The notes: generated by a model not told the origin, from the letters alone. A stretch of 64,000 nucleotides of DNA from JAHEJE01 sp965216335 (GCA_965216335.1 OZ244154.1:1984001-2048000), one strand, 5' to 3'. Counted from the stretch's first letter, positions 1 through 8,780 are shown. A program made the numbers and translations.

Positions 1-719
1 GCGGCCTTCAGGTTGTCACGGTTGGCCGTCCGGGGCAGGTCGGCAATTACCGGCACCCGGCTGCCCGACAGCCGACCGCCGGCATAACCGAGCAGATGAT
101 AGAAAATGTCTTCGCGCTTGAAGTCATCGCGGATGGCGCTTGTCTCGATGAGAAACTGGCCGCGGCGGCCCTCGTCCGTGTGCAGGCGGGCGAACGGTAC
201 CTTGCCGGTCAGGGCACAGGCGACGTCAAGGAAGTCGCCGTACTTGTTGCTGCGCGCCCCGACCACGGAATTGTAGTAGCAGACCGCATTGCTTTCCGCG
301 GCGATGATCTGATCACCAAGGCGCGGGCCCCCGGGCAGTTGATAGGGCGCGCACGTCCAGACCGGACGCGCGCCCAACTCCTTGTACAGAGCCATAAGTT
401 CGCGCGCGCCGTCCATGGTCTGCTCATCGCCGCGGCCGGCGCGCAGTTCAGGTTTTTCCAGGCTGGCCAGGCCATTGTTTGTCCAGGTCGGTACCGCGAA
501 GGCTGCACCGTTGTCGAGCAGAAAGCGGGCGAAATCGACATGCGCCTGGCCGGCGTAGAAGCAGGCATCGATATGGGCAAAGGTCGCCCGGATCAACCGC
601 GGCGCCGTCATGATGCGGGCGGCCTGAACGACCAGCTGCATGGCCAATTGCATGGCCGGACCCCCGGCGCCGTCGAGCAGGGCCTGTTCGTCCGGCCGCA
701 GTTCGAGCAGCGCGCCCAC
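1..719 (-). CDS. Aconitase X (AcnX, DUF521) family dehydratase, N-terminal part
   Basis: The reading frame runs off the window edge, so only about 239 N-terminal codons are visible. They match the AcnX catalytic domain: a start like LRPDEQALLDG, an AHIDACFY stretch near residue 50, a WTCAPYQ segment, and the very conserved AESNAVCYYNS...GARSNKYGDFLDV block followed by ALTGKVPFARLH. Family members are iron-dependent dehydratases acting on cis-3-hydroxy-L-proline (bacteria) or phosphomevalonate (archaea); the substrate cannot be told from this fragment. The start is taken as GTG at 719, one codon after the stop of the upstream acyltransferase gene and in the same frame, so the two are probably cotranscribed. 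Confidence 0.82.
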   Translation of the reverse strand, partial: MGALLELRPDEQALLDGAGGPAMQLAMQLVVQAARIMTAPRLIRATFAHIDACFYAGQAHVDFARFLLDNGAAFAVPTWTNNGLASLEKPELRAGRGDEQTMDGARELMALYKELGARPVWTCAPYQLPGGPRLGDQIIAAESNAVCYYNSVVGARSNKYGDFLDVACALTGKVPFARLHTDEGRRGQFLIETSAIRDDFKREDIFYHLLGYAGGRLSGSRVPVIADLPRTANRDNLKA

Positions 720-722
720 GGG

Positions 723-3700
723 TCAGGTCCCGGTCTTGTCGCGGGCGATGGAGTTGATCGTCACATAATCGGTCTTGCCGGAGCCAAGGACCGGCAGTTC
801 ATCGATCGGCACGATGGTGCGCGGGATCATCAGTTCCACCACACCGGTTTTCTTAAGGGTATCGGACAGCAGCTTGCGCGTCAGGTCTTCCAGTGTGGTC
901 AGCAGCACGAGCTGCTCTCCCTTCTTCGGGTCGGGCACCGAGACCACGGCATGGTCATTTTCCTTAAACGCCTCCTGCACCTTGGCCTCGACGGCCGTCA
1001 GCGACACCATTTCGCCGGCGATCTTGGCGAAGCGCTTGGCCCGGCCCTTGATGGTGACGAAGCCCAGATCGTCGATGGATACGATGTCGCCGGTGTCGTA
1101 CCAGCCATCGGGCGGAGGTTCGAGAACGCCGGGATCATCGGCGCGCAGGTATCCGAGCATAACGTTGGGACCCTTGACGATCAGCTTGCCGCCGTCGTCG
1201 ATGCCGTCGACCGGTTCGATGCGATGCTCGATGCCATCCATCAGCCGGCCGACGGTACCGATCTTGAACTGCATCGGCGTGTTGACCGACAGCACCGGCG
1301 AGCATTCCGTGGCGCCGTAGCCTTCCAGAATGCGCAGGCCGAACTTGTCCATCCAGATCTGGCGGGTCTCGGGCTTCACCCGCTCCGCACCGGCAACGAT
1401 GAACCTGGCATTGTAGAAGTCGTACGGATGGGCGTTGCGGGCATAGCCGGTGAGGAAGGTGTCTGTGCCGAATACGATGGTCGCGTTGGTGTCGTAGCAC
1501 AGCTCCGGCACGATCTTGTAATGTAGCGGCGAGGGGTAGAAGAACGTTCTGACGCCGGACAGGATCGGCAGCAGCGTACCGCCGGTCAGACCGAAGGCAT
1601 GGAACATCGGCAGGGCATTGAACACCAGGTCCTGGGCGGTGAAGTCGATACGCGCGGCGATCTGTTTCAGGTTGGCCAGCAGGTTGCGGTGCGACAGCAC
1701 CACGCCCTTGGGCACGCCTTCCGAACCGGACGTGAACAGCACCACCGCCGGCGCCCTGGGGTCGAGATTGGCGCCGGCCCACTCGAGCACGCGCGGGCCG
1801 AATTTGCTGGTCAGCAATCCGCGCAGCTTGGCAATCGTGCCGATGGTCTCGCGTTCGTCCTCCAGGTAGATGATACGGGCCTGCTTTGACAGCAGCTTGA
1901 CGTCATCTTCCAGCCCGCCCTGCTCGATGAAGGCGCGCGAGGTGATGATGGTGCGCACCTCCGCGGCGGTGCACGCCGCGGCCATGTTCACGGCACCGGT
2001 GGAGAAATTCAGCATCGCCGGGATGCGGCCATAGCACTGCAGGCCGAACACCGTGACGAAACAGCCGTTGGCATTGGGCAGCAGCACCCCGACGAACTTC
2101 TCGTTCGGCGTCAGCGCCGCCAGCTTGCGACCGAGCACGAAGCAGCCGGCAATCGCCTTGGAGTAACTCAGCGGCGCACGGTTGATGTCCTCGATCACCT
2201 TGTGGCCGCCGCCATGGGTCTTCTTGGCATCGTACAGCGCCTGCATCAGATGCTGGTCGAACTTGGAGGTGCGGAACACCATATCGGTCATGATGTCGTA
2301 CAGCCCCTGTGCCAGATGCTGGCGCAGGGCAGCGCCACGCATGCCTTCCGGCACATCGAACTTGTGCGGCTCCAGGATGGTGATGGTGATCTTGGGGAAC
2401 AGCTGCAGTTTCAACTTGCCACGCAGGCGTGAGAACATCGACACGTGCGCCCCGTCGATGCGGATCGGCAGGATCGGCGCATCAGCCATGTGGGCGATGG
2501 TGCCGGGGCCTTCATAGACCTTCATCAGCGCGCCGGTGACCGAGATGCGGCCTTCCGGGAAGATCACGATATGGCGGTCCTTCTGCAATTCCTGCACCAA
2601 GGTGCGGGTGGCCATCGGGTTGGTCGGATCGATCGGCAACAGGTCGAACAGCGCAAAGGCGGGCTTCGCCCACCAGTGGTTCGAAGTGACGGTGTTGATG
2701 GCGAAATTGGCTCGCTTGGGCAGGAAGGCGCCGAGCAGCGGGCCGTCCAGGAACGAGGTGTGGTTGGCGACGATCACCGCGCGGTCGCCGGCCGCCTTGT
2801 AGTTTTCCAGGCCCTTGACCTCGACCCGGAAGAACAGGCGCAGGATGCGGCGGCCGAGATACTTGACCAGTTCCTGCGGCAGCAGCTTGCAGATGTAGAC
2901 GGCGACCGCGGCATTGGCGGCACCGACGGCCATGAATATCTGCGGCACGGTGAGATCGGCAAGCGCGGCAATGGCCGTCATGACCGACGCAACCGTCATC
3001 GCCACCGCGTTGACGATGTTGTTGGCGGCGATCACCCGGGCGCGGTGGTCCGGGTGGCTGTGGGCCTGCATGTAGGCATAGAGCGGCACCACGAAGAAGC
3101 CGCCGAACATGGCGATCAGCGCCAGGGCGATCAGCACCTTCCAGCCGGTCGAGGTGGCCAGGAAATCGCCTATGCCCATCAGGCCGGCATCGGCAGCCGG
3201 GGCCGGGACGCCGCGCGCCACCAGCCACAAGAAAATAATCGCCACGGTGGTGAGAATGGCCGCGATCGGCACGTACTTCGCCGACACCTCGCCCTTGAGC
3301 AGCCGGTTGGTCAGCATGGAACCGGCGCCGATGCCGACGGTGAAGGTGGCGATGAACAGGTTCGACACCGCCTCGCTGGCATAAAGCGTGGATGAGGCGA
3401 ACACCGGTATCTGGGTCAGGAAGATGAAGCCGAGGAACCAGAACCACGACACCCCGAGGATGGAATTGAACACATTGCGCTTTTCGGTGCCGTAACCCAT
3501 CACCTTGCGGGTCGCGGCAATCGGATTGAGGTCGATGTCGATATGCGGCTCGGGCGGTTCGGCAACCGGAATCCGGCGCGAAAACATGTAACCGATGGTG
3601 GCCAGTCCGATCATTGCCACGGCGATGATCCACAAGCCGCCGGGCTGGGTGATCAGCATGCCGCCAAACAGGGTGCCGAGCAGAATGGCGAGAAACGTGC

Positions 3701-4157
3701 CGGTCTCGATCAGCGCATTGCCGCCGACCAGTTCCTCCTCACGCAGATGCTGCGGCAGGATGCCGTATTTGATCGGTCCGAAGAAGGTCGACTGGGTGCC
3801 GGTGAGGAACAGCACCAGCATCATCAAGGGCACCCATTCGAGCCACAGGCTCAAGGCGGCCAGCGCCATGATGAAGATTTCCGCCAGCTTGATGCGCTGC
3901 GACAGCAAGGCCTTGTCATGCTTGTCCGCCAGTTGCCCGGCGGTGCCGGAGAACAGGAAGAACGGCAGGGTGAACATGGCCGCGGCGATGGCCAGCAGCA
4001 TGGTCGCCGACGACTGGTCGCCCGACAAGAGCTTGTAGGTGATCAGGATGGAGGTGGCGAATCGGAACACATTGTCGTTGAAAGCGCCGAGGAATTGCGT
4101 CACGAACAGCGGCGCGAAGCGGCTGGTCTTGAGCAGGGAAAACTGGTTTGCTGACAT
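723..4157 (-). CDS. LplT-Aas fusion: MFS lysophospholipid transporter / PlsC acyltransferase / acyl-ACP or acyl-CoA ligase
   Basis: This 1144-residue protein joins three parts that are two genes in E. coli (lplT, aas). Residues about 10-430 form a 12-TM MFS transporter like LplT. Residues about 440-640 are a PlsC-type acyltransferase with the HX4D catalytic box at H466-D471 (NHTSFLDG) and an FPEGRIS motif. Residues about 650-1140 are an AMP-forming ligase with FTSGSEGVPKG, GYGATE and YDTGD motifs. The expected job is import of lysophospholipids through the inner membrane and reacylation with a fatty acid activated by the C-terminal domain. All catalytic motifs look intact. ATG at 4157 follows a GGGGGTAAAG-type leader. 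The AcnX gene follows directly. Confidence 0.93.
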   Translation of the reverse strand: MSANQFSLLKTSRFAPLFVTQFLGAFNDNVFRFATSILITYKLLSGDQSSATMLLAIAAAMFTLPFFLFSGTAGQLADKHDKALLSQRIKLAEIFIMALAALSLWLEWVPLMMLVLFLTGTQSTFFGPIKYGILPQHLREEELVGGNALIETGTFLAILLGTLFGGMLITQPGGLWIIAVAMIGLATIGYMFSRRIPVAEPPEPHIDIDLNPIAATRKVMGYGTEKRNVFNSILGVSWFWFLGFIFLTQIPVFASSTLYASEAVSNLFIATFTVGIGAGSMLTNRLLKGEVSAKYVPIAAILTTVAIIFLWLVARGVPAPAADAGLMGIGDFLATSTGWKVLIALALIAMFGGFFVVPLYAYMQAHSHPDHRARVIAANNIVNAVAMTVASVMTAIAALADLTVPQIFMAVGAANAAVAVYICKLLPQELVKYLGRRILRLFFRVEVKGLENYKAAGDRAVIVANHTSFLDGPLLGAFLPKRANFAINTVTSNHWWAKPAFALFDLLPIDPTNPMATRTLVQELQKDRHIVIFPEGRISVTGALMKVYEGPGTIAHMADAPILPIRIDGAHVSMFSRLRGKLKLQLFPKITITILEPHKFDVPEGMRGAALRQHLAQGLYDIMTDMVFRTSKFDQHLMQALYDAKKTHGGGHKVIEDINRAPLSYSKAIAGCFVLGRKLAALTPNEKFVGVLLPNANGCFVTVFGLQCYGRIPAMLNFSTGAVNMAAACTAAEVRTIITSRAFIEQGGLEDDVKLLSKQARIIYLEDERETIGTIAKLRGLLTSKFGPRVLEWAGANLDPRAPAVVLFTSGSEGVPKGVVLSHRNLLANLKQIAARIDFTAQDLVFNALPMFHAFGLTGGTLLPILSGVRTFFYPSPLHYKIVPELCYDTNATIVFGTDTFLTGYARNAHPYDFYNARFIVAGAERVKPETRQIWMDKFGLRILEGYGATECSPVLSVNTPMQFKIGTVGRLMDGIEHRIEPVDGIDDGGKLIVKGPNVMLGYLRADDPGVLEPPPDGWYDTGDIVSIDDLGFVTIKGRAKRFAKIAGEMVSLTAVEAKVQEAFKENDHAVVSVPDPKKGEQLVLLTTLEDLTRKLLSDTLKKTGVVELMIPRTIVPIDELPVLGSGKTDYVTINSIARDKTGT

Positions 4158-4241
4158 TCTTTACCCCCGGCGCGGCATTGGGTTGCGTGGCACACTGTCG
4201 TAACCGGCAAGTATAAACAATTTGGCAAGCGGAGAAACACC

Positions 4242-5051
4242 ATGTCGGCCTGGCAGAAGAACTACTCGGCACTGAAATTCGGTTGGGCGCGCGAGCGGGT
4301 GCTCGAAGTCATCATGTTCAATCCGGGCCGGCTCAATGCCCTCGACCATGACGGGCATCGCGAGCTGGCCGAGGTGTGGCGCGACATCGACCGCGACGAT
4401 GCGGTGAGCGTGGCGGTGCTGCGCGGCGAGGGCGGGGTGTTTTCCGGCGGCGGCGATCTCAAGCTGGTCGCGGACATGGCGGATGACTGGGCGGTGCGCT
4501 CGCGGGTGTGGCGCGAGGCGGGTGAGCTTGTCTACAACGTCATCAACTGCTCAAAGCCGATCGTTGCGGCCATCGAAGGCCCGGCGGTCGGTGCCGGCCT
4601 TGCAGCGGCCATGGTCTGCGATGTCACCGTGGCCGGACGCACGGCGCGGATCATCGACGGCCACACCCGGCTCGGCGTAGCGGCGGGCGATCATTCGGCC
4701 ATCGTATGGCCGCTGCTGTGCGGCATGGCCAAGGCGAAGTACTACCTGATGCTGTGCGAAACCGTGACCGGCGAGGAGGCCGAACGGATCGGCCTGGTTT
4801 CGCTGGTGGCCGAGGACGGCGAGGTGGTCGACAAGGCCCATGAAGTGGCCGGCAAGCTGGCCGACGGCGCGCCGGCCGCCATCAAGTGGACAAAGTACGC
4901 CCTCAACAACTGGCTGCGCATGGCCGGCCCGACCTTCGATGCCTCGCTGGCCATGGAGTTCATGGGCTTTTCCGGTCCGGAGGTCCGCGAAGGCCTTGCC
5001 GCATTGAGGGAAAAGCGCAAGCCCGACTTCGACCCCAAGGCGCCGTTCTGA
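4242..5051 (+). CDS. Enoyl-CoA hydratase/isomerase (crotonase) family protein
   Basis: The 269-residue protein has the crotonase fold signatures: oxyanion-hole segment FSGGGDLKL (residues 68-75) and IEGPAVGAGLAAAMVCDV (111-128). Neither canonical hydratase glutamate is present: the position of Glu144 in rat hydratase is A121, and the Glu164 region reads GHTRLGVAAGDHS, leaving D150 as the likely acidic residue. It may therefore be an isomerase or another crotonase activity rather than a true hydratase. ATG 4242 is preceded by GCGGAGAAACACC, a fair ribosome binding site. It is divergent from the acyltransferase gene, with 84 nt between the starts. Confidence 0.85.
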   Translation: MSAWQKNYSALKFGWARERVLEVIMFNPGRLNALDHDGHRELAEVWRDIDRDDAVSVAVLRGEGGVFSGGGDLKLVADMADDWAVRSRVWREAGELVYNVINCSKPIVAAIEGPAVGAGLAAAMVCDVTVAGRTARIIDGHTRLGVAAGDHSAIVWPLLCGMAKAKYYLMLCETVTGEEAERIGLVSLVAEDGEVVDKAHEVAGKLADGAPAAIKWTKYALNNWLRMAGPTFDASLAMEFMGFSGPEVREGLAALREKRKPDFDPKAPF

Positions 5052-5141
5052 CCGCGGAACCGGCATGGTTCGTGCCGGCTGGCATACCGCCATTTTCCCT
5101 TTGTTGCGCCGGTAGCCGCATTGCGAGCTAGAGTCTTTTTA

Positions 5142-5156
5142 GTACAAAACCAGAAC
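5142..5156. promoter_or_regulatory. LexA-like SOS operator upstream of nrdJ
   Basis: The site reads GTAC-N7-GAAC with spacer AAAACCA; on the other strand it is GTTC-TGGTTTT-GTAC. This is one base away from the alphaproteobacterial LexA consensus GTTC-N7-GTTC, including the T-rich second half of the spacer. It lies 47-61 nt before the nrdJ ATG. Two related sites precede the next gene, which strengthens the call. Confidence 0.6.
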
Positions 5157-5202
5157 GTTGTGTGTTAGAGTGGCTTTGACGAAAAATCACTGCGGTTCTG
5201 TA

Positions 5203-7527
5203 ATGCGTAATGACCTCATTCTCGACCCGATCGCTCACGCCATCTGGGACATGAAATACCGTTTCACGCCGGCCGAAGGGTCGGGCGGCGATGAAACGGT
5301 CAATGATACCTGGGCGCGGGTGTCCGCGGCGCTGGCTGAAGCCGAGGACGCCGGCGCGCGCGATGCCTGGGCGAAGACGTTCCACGACACCATGGCTGGG
5401 TACCGCTTTCTGCCGGCCGGACGCATACTTGCCGGCGCCGGCACGGGGCGCCGGGTCACGCTGTTCAACTGCTTCGTCATGGGCACGCTGGACGATTCCA
5501 TGGACGGCATCTTCCAGGGTCTAAAGGAAGCCGCCATCACCATGCAGCGCGGTGGCGGCATCGGCCATGACTTTTCGACCTTGCGGCCCAGAGGCGCACC
5601 CGTCCGCGGCGTCGGCGCCGATGCCTCTGGCCCGTTGAGCTTCATGGACGTGTGGGATGCCATGTGCCGCACCATCATGTCGGCCGGCTCAAGGCGCGGC
5701 GCGATGATGGGCACCATGCGCTGCGACCACCCCGACATCGAGGACTTCATCGCCGCCAAGGGCGATGCCGCGCGCCTGCGCATGTTCAACCTGTCGGTGC
5801 TGGTGAGCGACGACTTCATGGCTGCCGTCAAGACCAACGCCCGCTGGCCGCTGGTGTTCGACGGGGTCACCTACAAGACCGTGCGCGCCCGCGACCTGTG
5901 GAACCGCATTATGCGCGCCACCTACGATTACGCCGAGCCCGGCGTCATCTTCATCGACCGCATCAACGCCGCCAACAACCTGGCCTATTGCGAGACCATC
6001 CACGCCACCAACCCGTGCGGCGAGCAGCCCCTGCCGCCCTATGGCGCCTGCCTGCTCGGCTCGCTGAACCTGGCCCGGTTTGTAACCGAGCCGTTTGCCG
6101 AGACCGCCCGGGTTGACGAACAGGCGCTGGCCGAAACCGTGCACACCGCCGTGCGCATGATGGACAACGTCATCGACGTGTCGCGCTACCCGCTCGACGC
6201 CCAGCGCCGCGAGGCCCAGGCCAAGCGCCGCATCGGCCTCGGCGTCACCGGCCTGGCCGACGCCCTTGCCATGTGCCGCGAGCGTTACGGCAGCAAGCGC
6301 GCCGCCTGCCTGGCGAAAAAATGGATGGCCCGCATCGAGCGCGAGGCCTATCTGGCAAGCGCCGCGCTGGCCGAGGAAAAGGGCGCCTTCGCGCTGTTCG
6401 ACCGCGACGCCTTTCTGGCCGGCGCCCACGTCTCGGGGCTCGACGAGGAGGTCCGCGCGGCAATCGCCGAACACGGCATGCGCAATGCACTCGTCACCTC
6501 CATTGCCCCAACCGGTACCATTTCCCTGTTCGCCGGCAATGTGTCGAGCGGTATCGAGCCGGTGTTCTCGCACCGCTATGAACGCAAGGTGCTGCTGCCC
6601 GACGGTTCGCACCGCACCGAGCTTGTCGAGGACTATGCCGCGCGCGCCTACCGCGCCCAATTCGGCGCAGAGGCCGAACTGCCGGACTGGTTCGTCACCG
6701 CCCACGACCTGACACCGCACGAACACCTGGTCATGCAGGCAGCACTTCAGCCGCACGTCGATTCCTCGATCTCCAAGACCATCAACTGCCCCGAAGACAT
6801 TTCCTTCGAGGCCTTCAAGGCGGTCTACGAGGAAGCCTATGACCTGGGACTGAAGGGTTGCACCACCTACCGCCCGAACGATGTCACCGGCTCGGTCCTG
6901 TCCGTCGCCGCAGAACAGACACAGGCCGCTCAGGCCGCCCTGCCGCTCGATGCGCCGCTACCCGCCGCCCCGTCCAGCGAGGCCGACGTGGTCTACATGA
7001 AGCAGCCGCTCGAGCGCGAGCGCGTGCTGCCCGGCTTCACCTACAAGCTCAAGTGGCCCGACAGCGACCACGCCATCTACATCACCATGAACGACATCGT
7101 CGAGGCCGGCCGGCGCCGGCCGTTCGAGATCTTCATCAACTCCAAGAACATGGAGCACTACGCCTGGACCGTAGCGCTGACCCGGATGATCTCGGCCGTG
7201 TTCCGGCGCGGCGGCGATGTCTCCTTCGTGGTCGAGGAGCTCAAGGCGGTGTTCGACCCGCGCGGCGGCCAGTGGATGGACGGCAAATATGTCCCCAGCC
7301 TGCTGGCGGCCATCGGCGGCGTGATCGAACGCCACATGATCGACACCGGCTTTCTCCAGGCCGCAGAGGCTGGCATGCTCGACCCTGACGGCGCGGCCAA
7401 CCGTGCCGTTGCCGTCGGCGAGGCGCCGCCGGGCCTCAGGCAATGCCCCAAATGCGGCGAAATGAGCCTGGCTTTCCAGGAAGGCTGCGCCACCTGCCTG
7501 TCATGCAATTACTCGAAATGCGGGTAG
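5203..7527 (+). CDS. nrdJ: Adenosylcobalamin-dependent ribonucleoside-diphosphate reductase (class II)
   Basis: NrdJ reduces ribonucleotides to deoxyribonucleotides using an AdoCbl-derived thiyl radical. With the ATG at 5203 the product is 774 residues: RNR barrel with C90 (VTLFNC), the N270-x-C272-x-E274 active-site loop (NPCGEQPLPP), the APTGTISLFAG block and a TSCPD-type domain near residues 640-720. The C-terminal tail is cysteine-rich (CPKCGEMS, CATCLSCNYSKCG), as needed for re-reduction. An upstream TTG at 5158 would add 15 residues not expected for the family, so ATG 5203 is preferred although its ribosome binding site is weak. A LexA-like box lies upstream. The PduO-type adenosyltransferase at 50.2 kb could supply the cofactor. 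Confidence 0.96.
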   Translation: MRNDLILDPIAHAIWDMKYRFTPAEGSGGDETVNDTWARVSAALAEAEDAGARDAWAKTFHDTMAGYRFLPAGRILAGAGTGRRVTLFNCFVMGTLDDSMDGIFQGLKEAAITMQRGGGIGHDFSTLRPRGAPVRGVGADASGPLSFMDVWDAMCRTIMSAGSRRGAMMGTMRCDHPDIEDFIAAKGDAARLRMFNLSVLVSDDFMAAVKTNARWPLVFDGVTYKTVRARDLWNRIMRATYDYAEPGVIFIDRINAANNLAYCETIHATNPCGEQPLPPYGACLLGSLNLARFVTEPFAETARVDEQALAETVHTAVRMMDNVIDVSRYPLDAQRREAQAKRRIGLGVTGLADALAMCRERYGSKRAACLAKKWMARIEREAYLASAALAEEKGAFALFDRDAFLAGAHVSGLDEEVRAAIAEHGMRNALVTSIAPTGTISLFAGNVSSGIEPVFSHRYERKVLLPDGSHRTELVEDYAARAYRAQFGAEAELPDWFVTAHDLTPHEHLVMQAALQPHVDSSISKTINCPEDISFEAFKAVYEEAYDLGLKGCTTYRPNDVTGSVLSVAAEQTQAAQAALPLDAPLPAAPSSEADVVYMKQPLERERVLPGFTYKLKWPDSDHAIYITMNDIVEAGRRRPFEIFINSKNMEHYAWTVALTRMISAVFRRGGDVSFVVEELKAVFDPRGGQWMDGKYVPSLLAAIGGVIERHMIDTGFLQAAEAGMLDPDGAANRAVAVGEAPPGLRQCPKCGEMSLAFQEGCATCLSCNYSKCG

Positions 7528-7543
7528 CCAGTTGTAATTGTCG

Positions 7544-7572
7544 TTGACAAAACGAGAACATTGTACTAGTTT
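7544..7572 (+). promoter_or_regulatory. Putative sigma-70 promoter giving a near-leaderless transcript
   Basis: TTGACA (7544-7549) is followed after 17 nt by TAGTTT (7567-7572), a poor -10 element. Transcription would begin at about 7579-7580, on or next to the ATG at 7580, and no Shine-Dalgarno sequence is present. Both hexamers lie inside LexA-like boxes. Confidence 0.4.
7545..7559. promoter_or_regulatory. LexA-like operator 1 (TGAC-N7-GAAC)
   Basis: The half sites TGAC and GAAC are spaced by AAAACGA. Read on the opposite strand this is GTTC-TCGTTTT-GTCA, a one-half-site variant of the alphaproteobacterial SOS box. It overlaps a TTGACA hexamer at 7544-7549, so a bound repressor would cover the -35 region. 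Confidence 0.5.
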
Positions 7573-7577
7573 TGTTC
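7563..7577. promoter_or_regulatory. LexA-like operator 2 (GTAC-N7-GTTC)
   Basis: GTAC and GTTC half sites flank TAGTTTT, matching GTTC-N7-GTTC with one substitution. The site ends 2 nt before the ATG at 7580 and is separated from operator 1 by 3 nt, which would favour cooperative binding. Confidence 0.55.
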
Positions 7578-7579
7578 TT

Positions 7580-8068
7580 ATGACGACTCATCAGCACGCC
7601 CGCCCCGCCCGCATCTGCGACGATGCCGACCTCAATGACCGCTTCTGCTACTGGCAGGGCGCGTCCGGCCAGACCTACATCCATTCGGTCTATCCGGCCA
7701 AAGCCTGTCCGCCGCTGCCCGGTACCATCTACATTGCCGTCAGACGTGACGCCGCCGGTGAGCGCCACGCCGTTGGCACCGGCCATTTCGATGAATTCCA
7801 TCCCTACTCCAACGGCCCTCAAGGCCGGTCCCGTCACGACGAGCTGCATGTGCACATGCTGGCCCGCAGCAGGTCCGAGGCGGTCGACATCCTGCAAGAC
7901 CTGCAGACCGCGCTGTTCGGTGCTGCCCATTCTCACCACCAGGCGCAAGAACGATCAACACCCCTGACCCCGGCCGGCCTAGACGAACCATTGGCCGACC
8001 TGTTCGCCTTTGACCAGCCGCAAGCCTCTACAGGTGGTGGAAATTTGGTGTCAACCTCCACGGCTTGA
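7580..8068 (+). CDS. Small conserved-looking protein of unknown function, probably SOS-controlled
   Basis: I do not recognise a named family. The 162-residue product starts MTTHQHARPARIC; it has no membrane segment or signal peptide, is rich in His, and has a compact N-terminal part (about residues 1-110) with a CYWQG...YIHSVYP segment, a TIYIAVRR strand and an ELHVHMLARS helix. The last 50 residues look disordered. ATG 7580 is preferred over an upstream TTG (7538) because that frame would run through the paired LexA-like boxes and promoter. It follows nrdJ by 52 nt but has its own operator pair, so a role in DNA damage response or dNTP supply is plausible but inferred from position only. Confidence 0.65.
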   Translation: MTTHQHARPARICDDADLNDRFCYWQGASGQTYIHSVYPAKACPPLPGTIYIAVRRDAAGERHAVGTGHFDEFHPYSNGPQGRSRHDELHVHMLARSRSEAVDILQDLQTALFGAAHSHHQAQERSTPLTPAGLDEPLADLFAFDQPQASTGGGNLVSTSTA

Positions 8069-8153
8069 GGGTTTGTCCGCGCAGCCCTTGCTTTCCCGCC
8101 ATCGTCCGGAGCAAGACCGCTGCCCTATCGACACGGCGCAAGTATCGGCAATG

Positions 8154-8780
8154 TCAACCGCTGACACCGCCAGTGTCGCCGGCGCTGCCGGTGTCGCCGG
8201 TACTGCCAGTGTCGCCGGTACTGCCAGTGTCGCCGGTGCTGCCGGTGCCGCTGGCACTTTTCAGCCGGGCACTGAGCTGATCGAGCATGTGGTCTTCCAA
8301 CCCCATCTCGCGAATGTGTTCGGCAGCCGAGTGGACGTATTCATTGCACGGCCCGGATTGGCCACGGCCCTGCCGTACGAACCGTTCCTGTTCGTCGAGG
8401 CTGAGCGAACCGGCATATTGTTCATGCGCCCGGTCGGCGATGTATGTCAGCGCCCGCACGGTACGGCGGCGGTCGTCAAGCAGCCGCGCCGACACAGTGC
8501 GTTCCAAATAGACCATCGTGACCTGTTCTCGGGCCCGCAGATAATCGACCGTTTCGGCCCAGTCGCATTCTGCCACCCGGAACGCAATGCCCCGGCAGGC
8601 GCCGCCGCGGTCGAGCCCCATCACCAGGCCGGGCCGCTGCGGCGTGCCGCGGTGATGGTAAGAGTAGATGCACAGGCGACGGTTGAAGCCATGCACCAGC
8701 GCCTGATGCCGCTCTACGAAGGCAAAACCGGGCCGCCACATCAGCGAACCGTAGCCGAATACCCAGAACCTGTCGCTCAT
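8154..8780 (-). CDS. ChaC-type gamma-glutamylcyclotransferase with repeat tail
   Basis: The 208-residue protein carries the cyclotransferase signature WVFGYGSLMWRPGF near residue 7, the RRLCIYSYHHRGTP segment and the catalytic Glu region DYLRAREQVTMVYL. ChaC enzymes cleave glutathione to 5-oxoproline and Cys-Gly in the cytoplasm. Residues about 178-206 are a low-complexity tail of four six-residue units (TGSTGD type) encoded by an 18-bp tandem array; this is not part of the fold. It is convergent with the gene ending at 8068. Confidence 0.9.
   Translation of the reverse strand: MSDRFWVFGYGSLMWRPGFAFVERHQALVHGFNRRLCIYSYHHRGTPQRPGLVMGLDRGGACRGIAFRVAECDWAETVDYLRAREQVTMVYLERTVSARLLDDRRRTVRALTYIADRAHEQYAGSLSLDEQERFVRQGRGQSGPCNEYVHSAAEHIREMGLEDHMLDQLSARLKSASGTGSTGDTGSTGDTGSTGDTGSAGDTGGVSG
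8173..8244. repeat. 18-bp tandem repeat, four units
   Basis: Four direct 18-nt units begin at 8173, 8191, 8209 and 8227. The middle two are identical (GTGTCGCCGGTACTGCCA) and the outer two differ at a few positions; a partial fifth unit follows. The length is a multiple of three, so copy-number change would lengthen or shorten the ChaC C terminus without a frameshift. Confidence 0.95.

Noticed and set aside
96..1526. A 476-codon plus-strand open frame
   Set aside because: It runs antisense to AcnX and the fusion acyltransferase gene, both of which carry conserved blocks.
8173..8244. Short tandem units that might be taken for a CRISPR array
   Set aside because: Units are contiguous without spacers and encode an in-frame protein tail.
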